Shown: in pieces, positions 35,960-46,115 of the stretch
Position numbering within the stretch: the first letter of the stretch is position 1
Layout of the letters: each line of letters begins with the position of its first letter
Origin: JAWKUK01 sp964402175
Lineage (GTDB): Bacteria; Planctomycetota; UBA1135; GCA-002686595
NCBI GenBank assembly: GCA_964402175.1
Contig: CAYOBN010000022.1
Coordinates: 1-64,000, forward strand
DNA: 64,000 bases
Direction: 5' to 3'
Translations under genes and position numbers: made by a program
Notes under the pieces: generated by a model
Told to the model about the DNA's origin: nothing
The model's database searches: none
The model's input: only the letters and a program-made list of their open reading frames with translations

Positions 35960-36175
35960 ATGCCCGAGACCGACCTGCAGCTCACCGTCAACGGCACGCC
36001 GCGCGCGCTCGCGGCGGGGGCCACCGTCGCGGACCTCGTCGCCTCGCTCGGGCTGCGGGCGGAGCTCGTCGCCGTCGAGGTCAACAAGGCCCTCGTGCCG
36101 CGCCGGCGGCACGCGGAGCACCTCCTCTCCACCGGCGACCGCGTCGAGATCGTGACCCTCGTCGGAGGGGGTTAG
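35960..36175 (+). CDS. thiS: Sulfur carrier protein ThiS
   Basis: A protein of 71 residues with the ubiquitin-like fold of ThiS: LTVNGTPRALAAGATVADL, the VAVEVNKALVPRRRH segment and a C-terminal GDRVEIVTLVGGG. The terminal Gly-Gly is the site of adenylation and thiocarboxylate formation, which delivers sulfur for the thiamine thiazole. It is 10 bases upstream of thiG, its partner enzyme. No thiF is visible in the window. Confidence 0.94.
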   Translation: MPETDLQLTVNGTPRALAAGATVADLVASLGLRAELVAVEVNKALVPRRRHAEHLLSTGDRVEIVTLVGGG

Positions 36176-36185
36176 AGCACATCCT

Positions 36186-36995
36186 ATGACCGTCGATCCG
36201 TGCACCGACACGAAGCTCCGCGTGGGGGACATCGAGCTCAGCTCGCGCCTCCTCGTCGGCACCGGCAAATACGCCTCGTTCGAGGAGACTGCGCGCGCGC
36301 TCGAGCTGTCCGGCACCGAGATGGTGACGGTCGCGATCCGGCGCGTGAACCTCGACCCGCGGCAGGGGCCGTCGCTGCTCGACCACATCGACCGCCAGCG
36401 TTATCACATCCTGCCGAACACCGCGGGTTGTTTCGATGTCGAGAGCGCGCTGCGGACCGCGCGGCTCGCGCGGGAGCTGCTCGATACGCCGCTCGTGAAG
36501 CTCGAGGTGCTCGGGGACCCGAAGACGCTGCTGCCCGATCCCGTCGGTACGCTCGAAGCGACGAAGGTGCTCGTCGCGGAGGGCTTCACCGTGATGGTGT
36601 ACTGCTCCGACGATCCGCGGATGGGCGTGCGTCTGGCCGAGCTCGGCGCTGCGGCCGTAATGCCTGCGGGCTCGCCGATCGGGTCGGGTCAGGGGGTGCT
36701 GAACCCCAACGCGCTCTCCATCTTGCTCGAGCTGGTCGACGTGCCGGTGATCGTCGATGCGGGCGTCGGCACCGCGTCCGATGTCGCGTTTGCGATGGAG
36801 CTCGGCGCGCAGGGTGTGCTCTTGAACACGGCGATCGCGGGCGCGAAGGAGCCGCTGCGGATGGCGGTCGCGATGCGCGACGCTTGCCGCGCGGGGCGCA
36901 ACGCGTTCCTGGCGGGGCGGATCCCGAAGAAGCGCTACGCCAACGCCTCGTCGCCCGAAGAGGGCTTGATCGAAGAGGCCGGCCCCAAGCGCTGA
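36186..36995 (+). CDS. thiG: Thiazole synthase ThiG
   Basis: ThiG of 269 residues, a TIM-barrel enzyme that makes the thiazole phosphate of thiamine from deoxyxylulose phosphate, dehydroglycine and ThiS thiocarboxylate. Seen are RLLVGTGKYASFEETARAL, the Schiff-base Lys region LVKLEVLGDPKTLLPD, and the phosphate-binding VIVDAGVGTASDVAFAMELG and GVLLNTAIAGAK. No thiamine riboswitch is obvious before thiS. The other thi genes are elsewhere. Confidence 0.97.
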   Translation: MTVDPCTDTKLRVGDIELSSRLLVGTGKYASFEETARALELSGTEMVTVAIRRVNLDPRQGPSLLDHIDRQRYHILPNTAGCFDVESALRTARLARELLDTPLVKLEVLGDPKTLLPDPVGTLEATKVLVAEGFTVMVYCSDDPRMGVRLAELGAAAVMPAGSPIGSGQGVLNPNALSILLELVDVPVIVDAGVGTASDVAFAMELGAQGVLLNTAIAGAKEPLRMAVAMRDACRAGRNAFLAGRIPKKRYANASSPEEGLIEEAGPKR

Positions 36996-37061
36996 TCGCC
37001 CGCTCGCGCGCCTGCTGACGCAGGTCACATCCCCCGCACCTGCGCTCCTCCCTTCGCGACG

Positions 37062-37892
37062 ATGCCTGCCGATCCCGATCTGACCGACCCGTCGTTCTTC
37101 GGCCCCGTCGCGGGGGTCGCCGTTGCGGTCGGGCTCCTGCTCGCGCCGCTCGGGCAGCGCGCCGCGCGTTGGGCGTTCCCGCGCGCCGCGCGCGCCACGG
37201 GCGTGACGTTCGAGTGGCGCGACCTCGCCGCCGTGGCGCTCGTCTTCATCGCGTCACAGGTGCTCGCGGGCGGCATCGCCGCGGGCTTCGGCCTCGACCT
37301 GGAGGCGGTCCTCGTCGCGCTGCCGCTGACTGCGCTGGCCCAGCTCATCACCTGTGCCGCGATCCTGGGCCTAGCCGCCAAGCGTCGGCACGGCTTCCCC
37401 GCGCTCGGCCTGCGCCGGGGTGAGGGCGCGTGGTCGATCGCCTACGGGCTCGTCCGCTACTTCGGCTGGTGGCCCTTCCTCTTCGCGTTGATGGCTACGG
37501 CGCCGTTCTTGGTCGAGGTGCTCTTCGACGTGCCGTACGAGCCCCAGGAAGTGGCCCAGTTGATCGCTGGCGCGACCGGCGCAGAGCGCCTGCTCGTGCT
37601 CGCGCTGGCCGCGCTCGTCATCCCGTTCTGCGAAGAGCTCATCTTCCGCGGCTTCCTCCAGACCGCGCTCGAAGCGCGCGTGGGCCGCGTCGCAGCCGTC
37701 GCGCTCGCCTCGCTGATCTTCGCCGCCCTGCACGGCACCGCCGCGTTCGTCCCGATCTTCGGCCTGTCCGTCATCCTCGGCATCGTCATGCTGCACACCC
37801 GTCGCTTGCTCGCGTGCTGGGCGATCCACGGCCTGCACAACGGGCTCACGACCGGCCTTCTCTTCCTCTTCCCGGACATGCTGGGCGGCTGA
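37062..37892 (+). CDS. CPBP-family intramembrane glutamic endopeptidase
   Basis: A membrane protein of 276 residues with about eight hydrophobic segments. The family motifs are present: CEELIFRGFLQ (Glu191, Glu192, Arg196), ALHG (His224) and AIHGLHN (His256/His259). These are the catalytic residues of the CAAX-prenyl-protease/bacteriocin-processing (Rce1-like) family. It follows thiG by 66 bases, but there is no functional link. Substrate unknown. Confidence 0.9.
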   Translation: MPADPDLTDPSFFGPVAGVAVAVGLLLAPLGQRAARWAFPRAARATGVTFEWRDLAAVALVFIASQVLAGGIAAGFGLDLEAVLVALPLTALAQLITCAAILGLAAKRRHGFPALGLRRGEGAWSIAYGLVRYFGWWPFLFALMATAPFLVEVLFDVPYEPQEVAQLIAGATGAERLLVLALAALVIPFCEELIFRGFLQTALEARVGRVAAVALASLIFAALHGTAAFVPIFGLSVILGIVMLHTRRLLACWAIHGLHNGLTTGLLFLFPDMLGG

Positions 37893-38127
37893 GCGCACGC
37901 GGGTTTGCGTGTGGAGGGCGCCGAGAATTACGCGCGCGGTTTTGCGTGCCGAAGGGGCGCGCAGACCGCCTGTCCGAGACACTGCGCGCCGACTTCGCGC
38001 CGCGAACTCCTGCGACCCTGCTCCGCGTGATCAGCGGGCCTGAAGCTCGTGGCCAGCGGGTCTTCAATACAAGGTCTAGGCAACTTCTCGGCTGCTGTGC
38101 TCGCGGTCGGCTGGCATCCTCTGTGTC

Positions 38128-40621
38128 ATGGCTCAAACCTGGCTCCCGCGCGGATCAGGTCCGCGCACTGCGACGGCAGGCTTGTGCGTGGCCGTGGCGC
38201 TGGCGGGCGCCATCTTGTTCGGGCTCTGGACCGACGCAGAGTCGGGCTCGCCTGGGGTCGAGGTGCTGGACCCGTCGTCGGCGGACGAAGCCCCCGGCTC
38301 CACGGGCGGTGACCACGCGCACACGCGGCTGGAGGCCGAGACCCGCGCGCCGGGCGACGCGCTGCGCCCGCGTGGACTCGCGCCGCTCGACTTGACGCAC
38401 GTCGCGGCGGCGGGCCCAGAGCTCGAGACGTTCCAGGTGCTGGTCCTGGAGGATCACACCGTACCGCGGCCGGTGGAGGGCGCGCGGGTCACGTTGCAGC
38501 GCGGGGGCGACGTGCTCGCGCGGATGGAGACCGACGTGCTCGGGCGCGCGCGCCTCGAAGCACCGCTCTCGCTGGCGGACCTCGTGATCGAGAGCGACGA
38601 ACACGTCGACACCGCGCGTCCGAACGCGCGCGCGGGCGAGGAGCTGGTCGTCGTGCTCGTGCCGAGCGGCACACTCGTCGGTCGCGTCGCGTACGCCGGG
38701 CGGCGCGTCCTCGCCGAGCAAGAGGTGCGCCTGTGGACCGGCACCGGCTTTCGCGTGGGCCGCGGGGCGCGTACAGCGGCCGTCGGACCGAGCGGTGCCT
38801 TTCAGTTCACCGACCTCGAGCCGGGTTACGTGACGATCGCGCTCGCGGCGGATGACGAGCCGCTCGTGCACGAACCGAGCTTGCGCATCCGCTCGGGCGA
38901 AGAGACTCGGGTCACGCTGCAGGTGCCCGAGGCGCGCCGCTTGACCGGCCGCGTCGTCACTGCGGAGTCCCGCGCGCCGCTCGACGGCGTGACGGTCCGC
39001 GCACGGCAGGTGATCCAGGGAAGTTGGGAGGTCAGCCAGCTCGGTCGCGAGGGCACCGTGACGGGCCGCAACGGGAGCTTCATCCTGCAGCCCTTGGCGC
39101 CGGCCCGGGTCGTGGTCTCGGCCGAGGCTCCATGGGGCGGGCGCGCGGAGCTCGAGCTCGACCTCTTCGACTCCGCTTCGCCGCCGCTCGAGCTCGCCAT
39201 CCCCGCGGCGGTCTCGCTCGAGGGTTATGCCGTCGACATCGCGGGCAGCGCCGTACCGGGAGCGCGGATCGTCGCGGTGCGCGCGGACGGAGCCGGGCGC
39301 GTCGACTGGCGCGTCGAGGCCGGCCCCGACGGCGCAGGCCGCGAGCCTGACGGGCTCGTGCTCGCTCGGACGGTGGCGGACGGAGCGGGGCGGTTCCGCT
39401 TCGCCGCCTTGCCCCCGGATTCGCGGCTCGTCCTCGTTGCCTTCGCGGAGAACCCTTCGAGCACCCTCGGGCTGCCCCGCGACGGGCGCGTCGAGGTCCG
39501 GACCCGCAGCGCAGCGGACCTGGCGGATCGGGTCCGCATCACTCTGAAGGGCGCGGCCACGGTCTCGGGCCTGGTCGTCGATGGGGCGGGGGCGCCCCTC
39601 GCAGGAGTGGAGGTCACTCCGCGGGGGGGCAGATCTCCCGTTGGTGCGGGTCGGCTCGCGCACGGCCGCCGATGGGACCTTCGTCGCGGCGTGCGCTCTA
39701 CACGTGGCGCCCGCCCTCGACGTCCGGAGCGAGGGGTTCCTCGTGCAGGAGGTGTCGGCCGGGGCTGCCACACCAGCCGCGGAGGGCTTTCGGTTCCTCG
39801 CGCCGATCGTGCTCGAGCGTGAGGCGCGCCTCACCGGCATCGTGCTCGATCCGGCCGGCAACGCCGTGCGCGCTGCGGTGAAGGCGCGACGCGTGACACG
39901 CGCACCTACCGACCCGGTACATGCCGCCTCGGATCATCTCGGGCGCTTCTCGTTCGCGCGCCTCGCGCCCGGGGTCTACGAGGTCAGCGCGCGCGCCTCC
40001 GGCTACCGCGCATCCGTCAGCGGAGCGCGGCCGCTGCGGGTCGAGGCCCCGATGGAAGAGCCCATCAGCCTCGTGCTCGTCCCAGAGCCGCTGCCCCCGC
40101 GCGGCTCGGTCGTCGGCGAGTTGGTCGTGTTCGGCACGGACGATCCCGTACCAGGGGCTCTGTTCGACGGGCTCGGCCCAGGGGCGCTCCTCGTGGAAGG
40201 CCGGCGCTTCCGCGCCGTGGGCCTGCCCGTCGGCGAAGGCCGCTTCGTGGTCTCGGCGCCGGGCTATGAAACGACGACGCTGCGGACGTTCGAGGTGCTC
40301 GCGGACCGCACGGTCGAGCTGGGCCGCTCCGCCGTTCGGCCCGCCACCAAGCTGATCGTGCGCGTGGTGAATGCCGCGGGCGACAGTGTGCAAGGCGCGG
40401 TCGTGCGGCTCGATCGCCTGCCCGAGGCCCGGGCGGGTCGCGGCGGCTTGCCCCAAGAGCTCGAAGTCCCCTCGCTCACGGGCGGATACCACTTGCTGCG
40501 CGACGTGCCTCGCGCGCGCTGGCAGCTGGTCGTCGACCACAGGACCGCGGGCCGCTACCGGGATGATCTCGTGGTCGACGGCCCGACGCAGTCGGTCACG
40601 GTGACCTTGACCCCGCCTTGA
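38128..40621 (+). CDS. Carboxypeptidase-regulatory-like repeat protein, interrupted by a +1 frameshift
   Basis: Two overlapping frames (38128-39822 and roughly 39630-40621) form one protein of about 830 residues if one base is removed from a run of seven G at 39623-39629. Before it the frame reads VVDGAGAPLAGVEVTPRG. With six G it continues ADLPLVRVGSRTAADGTF, which is in register with the repeat pattern. The protein has an N-terminal membrane anchor (GLCVAVALAGAILFGLW) and at least four beta-sandwich repeats of the type GxVxDxxGxPLxGVxVxxR, similar to carboxypeptidase regulatory-like domains. A sequencing error in the homopolymer is the simplest explanation; a real frameshift or phase variation is the alternative. 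A related gene is at 46503-48200. Confidence 0.7.
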
Positions 40622-41424
40622 GCCCGCGCGCGCCCGCCATTGCGGAGCGCACGAGCGCGGAGCATCTGAGCCGGGCGAAGGACCTACTCGCTCGCCGGCC
40701 GTCAGGGTCGATCCCCGCATGAGCCGTGCGCTCGCACCGTCGGTCCCAGCGCCTTCATTCCTTCCGTATGCACCTTCGCTGGTGCCCTTTTGCGTCCGTC
40801 GTGTTCGAGGGGGAGCGGCCGCGGCCGCCGCGCAGGAGAGCCCGAGCAAGTCGGCCGTGAGGGAACGCGACCCCCACGGCGCCACCTACAGTGTGGGCCC
40901 GAGCACGAGCCCGCGTCGCAGCAAGGGCCCGAGCTTCCGCCCGTCGCCCGCGCCGTGCACCGGAGTGACCAGCGGGTCCATACCCAAGACGATCCCCAGC
41001 GCGGCGATCTGGGTCCGGTTGATCCAGACGTTCCCGAGGATCGCCGCCGCGAGGGCGTCCTTCGACAGGCGCCCGAGCATCAACGTGTCGACCGTCCCGA
41101 GCAACATCCAGCCGACGTTCGTCAGGACGATCGGCCAGGCGAGGCGCGCGAGCAAGGAGGCCTCGGCGCGGAGGGTAGGTAGAGGGACGTTCAACCACGC
41201 GCGCACCCGCCCCGCTGGGCGGGATTGCGGGGTAAGGACGATACCCGGTCCGCTGCCCTACCCACCCACGAGTCGGCGCCACGCAAACCAAATTGCACAG
41301 GGCGCCGCATGGCGGATCGAGCTGCTGCACGTCTGCCCCTCGGATTTGGCCCGTGACGCGCAGCGTGTTGCGGGATCCGACCCTCCCGAGTACGTTCGAT
41401 TCAGTTCGAGACCGAACCACTGCC
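40622..41424. other. Intergenic stretch with only a MATE gene remnant
   Basis: About 800 bases between the carboxypeptidase-regulatory-like gene and the large secreted propeller gene. The only recognisable content is the minus-strand remnant at 40886-41206. The remainder shows no coding signal that I can support. Confidence 0.5.
40886..41206 (-). pseudogene. Truncated MATE-family efflux transporter (N-terminal remnant)
   Basis: An open frame of 106 codons from a GTG at 41206. It matches the first two membrane helices of MATE (NorM/DinF-like) transporters: LARLAWPIVLTNVGWMLLG, then VDTLMLGRLSKDALAAAIL, then GIVLGMDPLVTPVHGAGD. MATE proteins are about 450 residues long, so three quarters are missing. 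A stop follows LVLGPTL. In another frame VGGAVGVAF could continue helix 3, so a frameshift near 40890 is likely, and then similarity ends. A decayed gene. Confidence 0.7.
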
Positions 41425-44400
41425 ATGCCTACCCTCGCCCCCCCCCCGCAACAAGCGCGCCCGTTGCTCGCGACGGCGTCGCTCCTGGCTCTCTCTGCGG
41501 CCCTGACCGTCGAGTCCTCCGCACAGACGTACCTCACGCAGCCGACCGGTGCGCACCCCTACTCCCTCGTACGAGCGGTCGCCAGCACGCCGGATGCGAG
41601 CTGGTTGTTCGTCGGTGAAGGGGGCACCGTCGCCATCCAGGATGCGCGCGCGACGACCTACGCCGGAGCTGCCGGTGGCCCGTCGCTGCCGCCGGCGAAG
41701 GTCGTGCAGGTTGGGAGGCCAGGCGTCGTGAGCGCAGCGCTGTTGCCTCACCCCGAGCTCGATTTCGACGTCGACACGGACGGCGATGGGATCGCGGAGA
41801 ACGACGTGGTCGACGTGCTCTTCGTCGCCGGCGGCCAGCTCGGCCTCTGGATGCTCGCGGTCGATCCGCGCCCGGGTGCGCCGAACCGCGCGATGCGCAT
41901 CGACGACCAGGGCAACCCGCTGAACCCGATCAGCGAGCAGAACAGCCGCCGCTTCTGCAACCAGCTCGCCCTCGTCGACGTCGGCGACACGACGTACCTC
42001 GCCGCGACCTTCGGAAAGAAGGACCAGAGCCACCTGCGCCTCTACTCGCTGGCTGCGGTGACCGCGCGGTTCGCCACCGCTGCGGCCGAGGTCGGCTTCG
42101 AGCTCCAGCCCGCCGGGTTCACGATGATCGGCGGCCGCACCGGCGCGAACATGACCGCGATCACTTCGGCCCGGACGCAGAGCTCGAGCTACGTGCTCGG
42201 CATGACGGTCGACCAGTTGACGCAGCGGCCCTCGGCGACCGCCCATGTGTACCTGGCGATGAACACCCACGGACTGATGCGAGTCTCGCTGACGCCTGGT
42301 GCCGGGGGGGTGGCGTTCACCAAGACCTGGGGGCCGATGTTCGGAACTGGAACGGCCTATGCGACGCCGGTGCCGAGTGGCACGGTCAATGCGGTCGGCG
42401 GATACCCCGCCCAGTGGTACGAGAACCTCCACCTCTACGACGTGACGCGCAGCCCGACGTTCGACGAGCTCCAACTGGACGATCCGCCCGCCTTCGTCGA
42501 CGTCGCCCTGGCCAGCATCGGCTCGCAGCGCCACTTGTACTGCGCCGTCGATCACCTGAACTGGTGCCGCTTCGACCTGGGTCAGCCCTGGTCGACCAGC
42601 ACACCCGTCGACTGGCATGCGGGTGAACCCGTGCCCGTGCGAGATCGAGCCAACTGGAACGGGCAGTTCATCGGGGCGGGCACCGGGCCGCAGCTCTCCG
42701 CTTGGGGCGGACGTGTCCACCTCCGGCCGGCCGACCTCCCGAACCTCCCGAACATCCCGCTGGATCAGGACTACGCCTACGCCCGGGCCCTCGAGCTCTG
42801 TGAGCCGCCGCCGGGCAGCACGGCGACCGGGCCCATCCTCGTTGTCTCGTACGGTCTTGGCCCCTGGGCGATGATCTCGGACATCCGCTCGCCGCGGCCG
42901 ATCTACGACCACACCTTCGCACGGGTCTCGTCGGTGCCGCTGGCGTCGCTCCATCACGTCACCTCGTCGTTCGCGTACACTGTGGTGTACGATGCGACGA
43001 ACCTCGCGGCGGGGGCGCGAGGCTTCATCCAGGTCGGCGGTGGAGAGCTTCGGCTGCCCCCGGACCAGAGCCGCAGCGGCGGGCCCGACAAGATCATGTT
43101 CTTGCACGACGATGTCGGCGAGTTCCAGACGGGTGGCCCGTCGGCCAAGCATGCGGCGTGCCTCTCCTACATCGATCTGAACGCGCCGCCTGTCGGAGGC
43201 GCCAATACCCACTACTGGATCCGGGACGTGAGCCAGCGTGTCGGGCGCTATTGTTTCTTCGCCTCGTATTGTGAGGAGGAACCGACCGTACTCGCGTTGG
43301 CGCACAACGATGCGGGGCTGCGCCACGACGGTGCGCTCAAGACCGAGCTCGTGCAGGGTGACTGGCAGTTCGTGCGTCCGAACTACCTGCCGATCCCCGG
43401 TCAGGCGTTCGACGACCGCACGCTCGAGGTGGGTCTTGCACCGAGACCCATAAGCCAATCGGTCAGCGGCAACGAGTCGTGGTTCTTCGGCATGGTCGCG
43501 GACAGCAACGGCGCCGCTTCCAGCACAGGCGTCATGCGCGCCATCGTCGATGATCCGGGGGTCGGGCTCGTTTCGGTCAGCGAAGCGAAGTGGTGGCTCA
43601 CGGGACTGAATGATCGCTGGGACCGCAACGGCCGCGCGGGCAACTACCTCGGTGGGGGCACACACGCCGATGACCTGACGGCGTTCGCGATGGCAACGCA
43701 GACGCAGACGTCGACGACAACGAACTCTCTGGCCTGGTTCAACGTCCCGGGGATGCCAGATTGTCTCTTTGTCGGCGATCGAGACGAATTGATGATGCGG
43801 GTGACCCTCCTGCAACCCAACGGCGGAACGAGCAGCCCAGCAATTGACTGGGCTCCTTTGACGCGCCGCACGCGCCTGAACTGCCATCCCGAGTATGACC
43901 ACATGCCCTACCAGCCCGGCCCGGGGTACCTCGATGCGAAGGCCTGGTGGTCGGAGTTCAACCCTGTGATGGCAGACGCTGGCGCCTCCAACGCCTGGTC
44001 CCCTCGCGTGATCCACTACCCGGATCGTGGGCCAAGCGCGCCGGAGAAGTGGCTTCTCGCCGTACCGTGCGGCTACCTTGGTGTCCCGCCTGATCTGGCG
44101 AGTCACAACCTACACGATGATGCCGCCATTAATACCGCCTATGCCACTTGGGAGGCTGGGGCGTCGTCGACAGTCCAAGCACTGCATGCCAACTACGAGC
44201 ATGGACTCGTGCAGTTCTGGGATGTGACATCTCCAGACGATTTCATCTTCGGTGGCAACTTTGCGCCGAACGAACCAGAGGGATCCACTCCTCTGCCACG
44301 CATCGTTCTTCCCGACGCCTGGTCGATGGCCTGGGAACTCGATGCTGTGACGCTCTACGCCGGTGAGGCTGCGGTGGTTGTCCTGTTTGTGGCTGACTTC

Positions 44401-44823
44401 TGCGGACATGTGCATGCGTACGACATCACTGGCCTGCCCGAGAATGCGCCTGCGGTCCTTCTGGATACTTGGGTCTGCCCTGAGCGATTCCGCGACGACG
44501 TGAAGACCTGGCCCTATCCTGGGCCGAGTGCTGGTCGCAAGCTATCCAACGTCCGAGGCTTGGCTGTCGACACACCCTATTCACCCGAGGGGGTGGTTCT
44601 CTACGCAGCGGCGACCGAGTACGGCATTGCGGGACTCACATTTCGCAACCTCGGTACCCCAGCGGCACCGAATTGGGGCTTCGACACGGCACAGGAACGG
44701 TGGGTCGAGACTCCGGGTAGCCCGTTCAGCGTGCAAATTCGGCCAGCGGTTGCGGGTGGGCCCAAGTGCCTGCTCGTCTCGGACGGTTGGAGTGGCCTTC
44801 GAATCTACGAGCCGGAACAGTAA
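41425..44823 (+). CDS. Large secreted propeller-like protein of unknown function
   Basis: A protein of 1132 residues. The start at 41425 puts a signal peptide at the N-terminus (LLATASLLALSAALTVESSAQ). The body consists of blade-like segments with small hydrophobic strands (TPDASWLFVGEGGTVAIQD; VDVLFVAGGQLGLWMLAVD; KCLLVSDGWSGLRIYEPE), reminiscent of LVIVD/beta-propeller surface proteins. An Asp-rich loop DVDTDGDGIAENDVVD looks like a calcium site. The last 1.1 kb is visibly less GC-rich than its surroundings. It ends two bases before the FG-GAP gene at 44826, so the two are one transcription unit. I do not recognise a specific family. Confidence 0.8.
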   Translation: MPTLAPPPQQARPLLATASLLALSAALTVESSAQTYLTQPTGAHPYSLVRAVASTPDASWLFVGEGGTVAIQDARATTYAGAAGGPSLPPAKVVQVGRPGVVSAALLPHPELDFDVDTDGDGIAENDVVDVLFVAGGQLGLWMLAVDPRPGAPNRAMRIDDQGNPLNPISEQNSRRFCNQLALVDVGDTTYLAATFGKKDQSHLRLYSLAAVTARFATAAAEVGFELQPAGFTMIGGRTGANMTAITSARTQSSSYVLGMTVDQLTQRPSATAHVYLAMNTHGLMRVSLTPGAGGVAFTKTWGPMFGTGTAYATPVPSGTVNAVGGYPAQWYENLHLYDVTRSPTFDELQLDDPPAFVDVALASIGSQRHLYCAVDHLNWCRFDLGQPWSTSTPVDWHAGEPVPVRDRANWNGQFIGAGTGPQLSAWGGRVHLRPADLPNLPNIPLDQDYAYARALELCEPPPGSTATGPILVVSYGLGPWAMISDIRSPRPIYDHTFARVSSVPLASLHHVTSSFAYTVVYDATNLAAGARGFIQVGGGELRLPPDQSRSGGPDKIMFLHDDVGEFQTGGPSAKHAACLSYIDLNAPPVGGANTHYWIRDVSQRVGRYCFFASYCEEEPTVLALAHNDAGLRHDGALKTELVQGDWQFVRPNYLPIPGQAFDDRTLEVGLAPRPISQSVSGNESWFFGMVADSNGAASSTGVMRAIVDDPGVGLVSVSEAKWWLTGLNDRWDRNGRAGNYLGGGTHADDLTAFAMATQTQTSTTTNSLAWFNVPGMPDCLFVGDRDELMMRVTLLQPNGGTSSPAIDWAPLTRRTRLNCHPEYDHMPYQPGPGYLDAKAWWSEFNPVMADAGASNAWSPRVIHYPDRGPSAPEKWLLAVPCGYLGVPPDLASHNLHDDAAINTAYATWEAGASSTVQALHANYEHGLVQFWDVTSPDDFIFGGNFAPNEPEGSTPLPRIVLPDAWSMAWELDAVTLYAGEAAVVVLFVADFCGHVHAYDITGLPENAPAVLLDTWVCPERFRDDVKTWPYPGPSAGRKLSNVRGLAVDTPYSPEGVVLYAAATEYGIAGLTFRNLGTPAAPNWGFDTAQERWVETPGSPFSVQIRPAVAGGPKCLLVSDGWSGLRIYEPEQ

Positions 44824-44825
44824 TC

Positions 44826-46115
44826 ATGGCGAAATCGAACCAAATCCGAGTGCTGATCGCAGTCGCGTTGATGTCGCCTACCGCTGTTCGCGCCCAGGAG
44901 CTTCTGGGGGTCATTGATGGAGGGCTTCTCGACCAGATCAGTCGAGTCGAGCGCTTCAGTGACTTGGACCTCGATGGTGTTCCTGACATCCTCCTTGGAT
45001 ATCTGACTGGGTTCGCGCTGCAGAGCCCTTTCGTCGGCACGGGCGCGATCGTCGTGGTCTCTGGTCGGACCCTTCAGCCTCTCTTGGGGCCAGTGGTCGC
45101 GCCAGGGGCCGTCTCGGGGAATTTCTGGTTTGACCGCGCCGGGGACTTCAACGGTGACGNNNNNNNNNNNNNNNNNNNNNNNNNNNNNNNNNNNNNNNNN
45201 NNNNNNNNNNNNNNNNNNNNNNNNNNNNNNNNNNNNNNNNNNNNNNNNNNNNNNNNNNNGCTCGGCGACATCGACGGCGACAGCGTGCCGGACTTCGCGG
45301 TCGGCGCGATGCCGATCTTCTGGTCGCCGCACATCGGGCGCGTGTACGTGTACAGCGGCGCCACCCGCCAACGCCTCTTCGAGTTCGCTGAAGACAGCAA
45401 GGGGCTTCCCAACGGGCGCGGTTGCGGTCGTTGGCTCGATGGGGGCTTCGACGTCAACGGAGACGGCATAGGCGACCTCGTCATAACGTGCGGAGGCGAA
45501 ATCGCGAGCCGTGAGAGTGTCGAGGTCTACTCGTTGCGGACCGGTTCGCGGGTCGCAGAATTGGGCGAGACGACGTTCCCGGCGGCGCGCTTCTGGCATG
45601 CTGCCTTCCTCGACGACCTCGACGGGGATGGTGACTCCGAGTGGGCATTCGCGGACGTCGACGGGTGGTTTGGGGGGGCCAGCGCCGGCCGCCTGAACGT
45701 CTTCCGCGGCGGCCCCGGCGACGCGGAGCGGGTTTGCACACCGACGGCTGCTGGTACCGCGACGTTGGGCTGGAACGGCCCGCTACGCGCGGGACACCCG
45801 GAGCAGCGCTTCACGCTGACGAGCGGTCCGCCGCAAGGTGTCGCGCTCGTGCTGTGGGGCCTCGAGGGCCCTGCGTTCCCGCTCGGCAGCGGCGCTCTGT
45901 GTATCGCACCACCGCTGCGGCGCCTGGGCGCGCCGTTGGCCCTGGACGCTCAGGGCAGCGCCACCCTCGCGATCGACCCGCTCGCCGGCCCCCAGACGAG
46001 CGGCCCCTTCGCCTGGACCCCAGGGGCGCAGATCGTCGCGGCGGCCGTGTACCGCGACCCGACCTCGGGCGGCCTCGCGACGACCGAGGGGTGGCGGATC
46101 CTGTTCACGCCCTGA
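44826..46115 (+). CDS. Secreted FG-GAP-repeat protein (contains assembly gap)
   Basis: About 429 residues, with the true length unknown because of the 100-N gap at 45160-45259. It has a signal peptide (IRVLIAVALMSPTAVRAQ) and FG-GAP/integrin-type repeats with calcium-binding loops: FSDLDLDGVPDILLG, AGDFNGD just before the gap, GDIDGDSVPDFAVG just after it, FDVNGDGIGDLVI, and DDLDGDGDSEWAFADVDG. A C-terminal domain ends in VYRDPTSGG, distantly like the shared C-terminal domain of other proteins here. Start 2 bases after the previous gene implies coupling. An in-frame remnant follows its stop codon. Confidence 0.8.
   Translation: MAKSNQIRVLIAVALMSPTAVRAQELLGVIDGGLLDQISRVERFSDLDLDGVPDILLGYLTGFALQSPFVGTGAIVVVSGRTLQPLLGPVVAPGAVSGNFWFDRAGDFNGDXXXXXXXXXXXXXXXXXXXXXXXXXXXXXXXXXXLGDIDGDSVPDFAVGAMPIFWSPHIGRVYVYSGATRQRLFEFAEDSKGLPNGRGCGRWLDGGFDVNGDGIGDLVITCGGEIASRESVEVYSLRTGSRVAELGETTFPAARFWHAAFLDDLDGDGDSEWAFADVDGWFGGASAGRLNVFRGGPGDAERVCTPTAAGTATLGWNGPLRAGHPEQRFTLTSGPPQGVALVLWGLEGPAFPLGSGALCIAPPLRRLGAPLALDAQGSATLAIDPLAGPQTSGPFAWTPGAQIVAAAVYRDPTSGGLATTEGWRILFTP
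45160..45259. other. Assembly gap (100 N)
   Basis: Exactly 100 N, again a conventional gap of unknown size, located between two calcium-loop FG-GAP repeats. Both gaps of this window fall inside repeat-coding sequence. Confidence 0.95.

Noticed and set aside
32689..36132. A minus-strand open frame of about 1150 codons opposite the HEAT/TPR-like and RlmI-like genes
   Set aside because: Shadow of genes with clear family motifs on the plus strand.
46113..46115. Programmed stop-codon readthrough (TGA) of the FG-GAP gene
   Set aside because: The gene already has its own complete C-terminal domain, and there is no SECIS-like or other recoding signal that I can see; a remnant is simpler.
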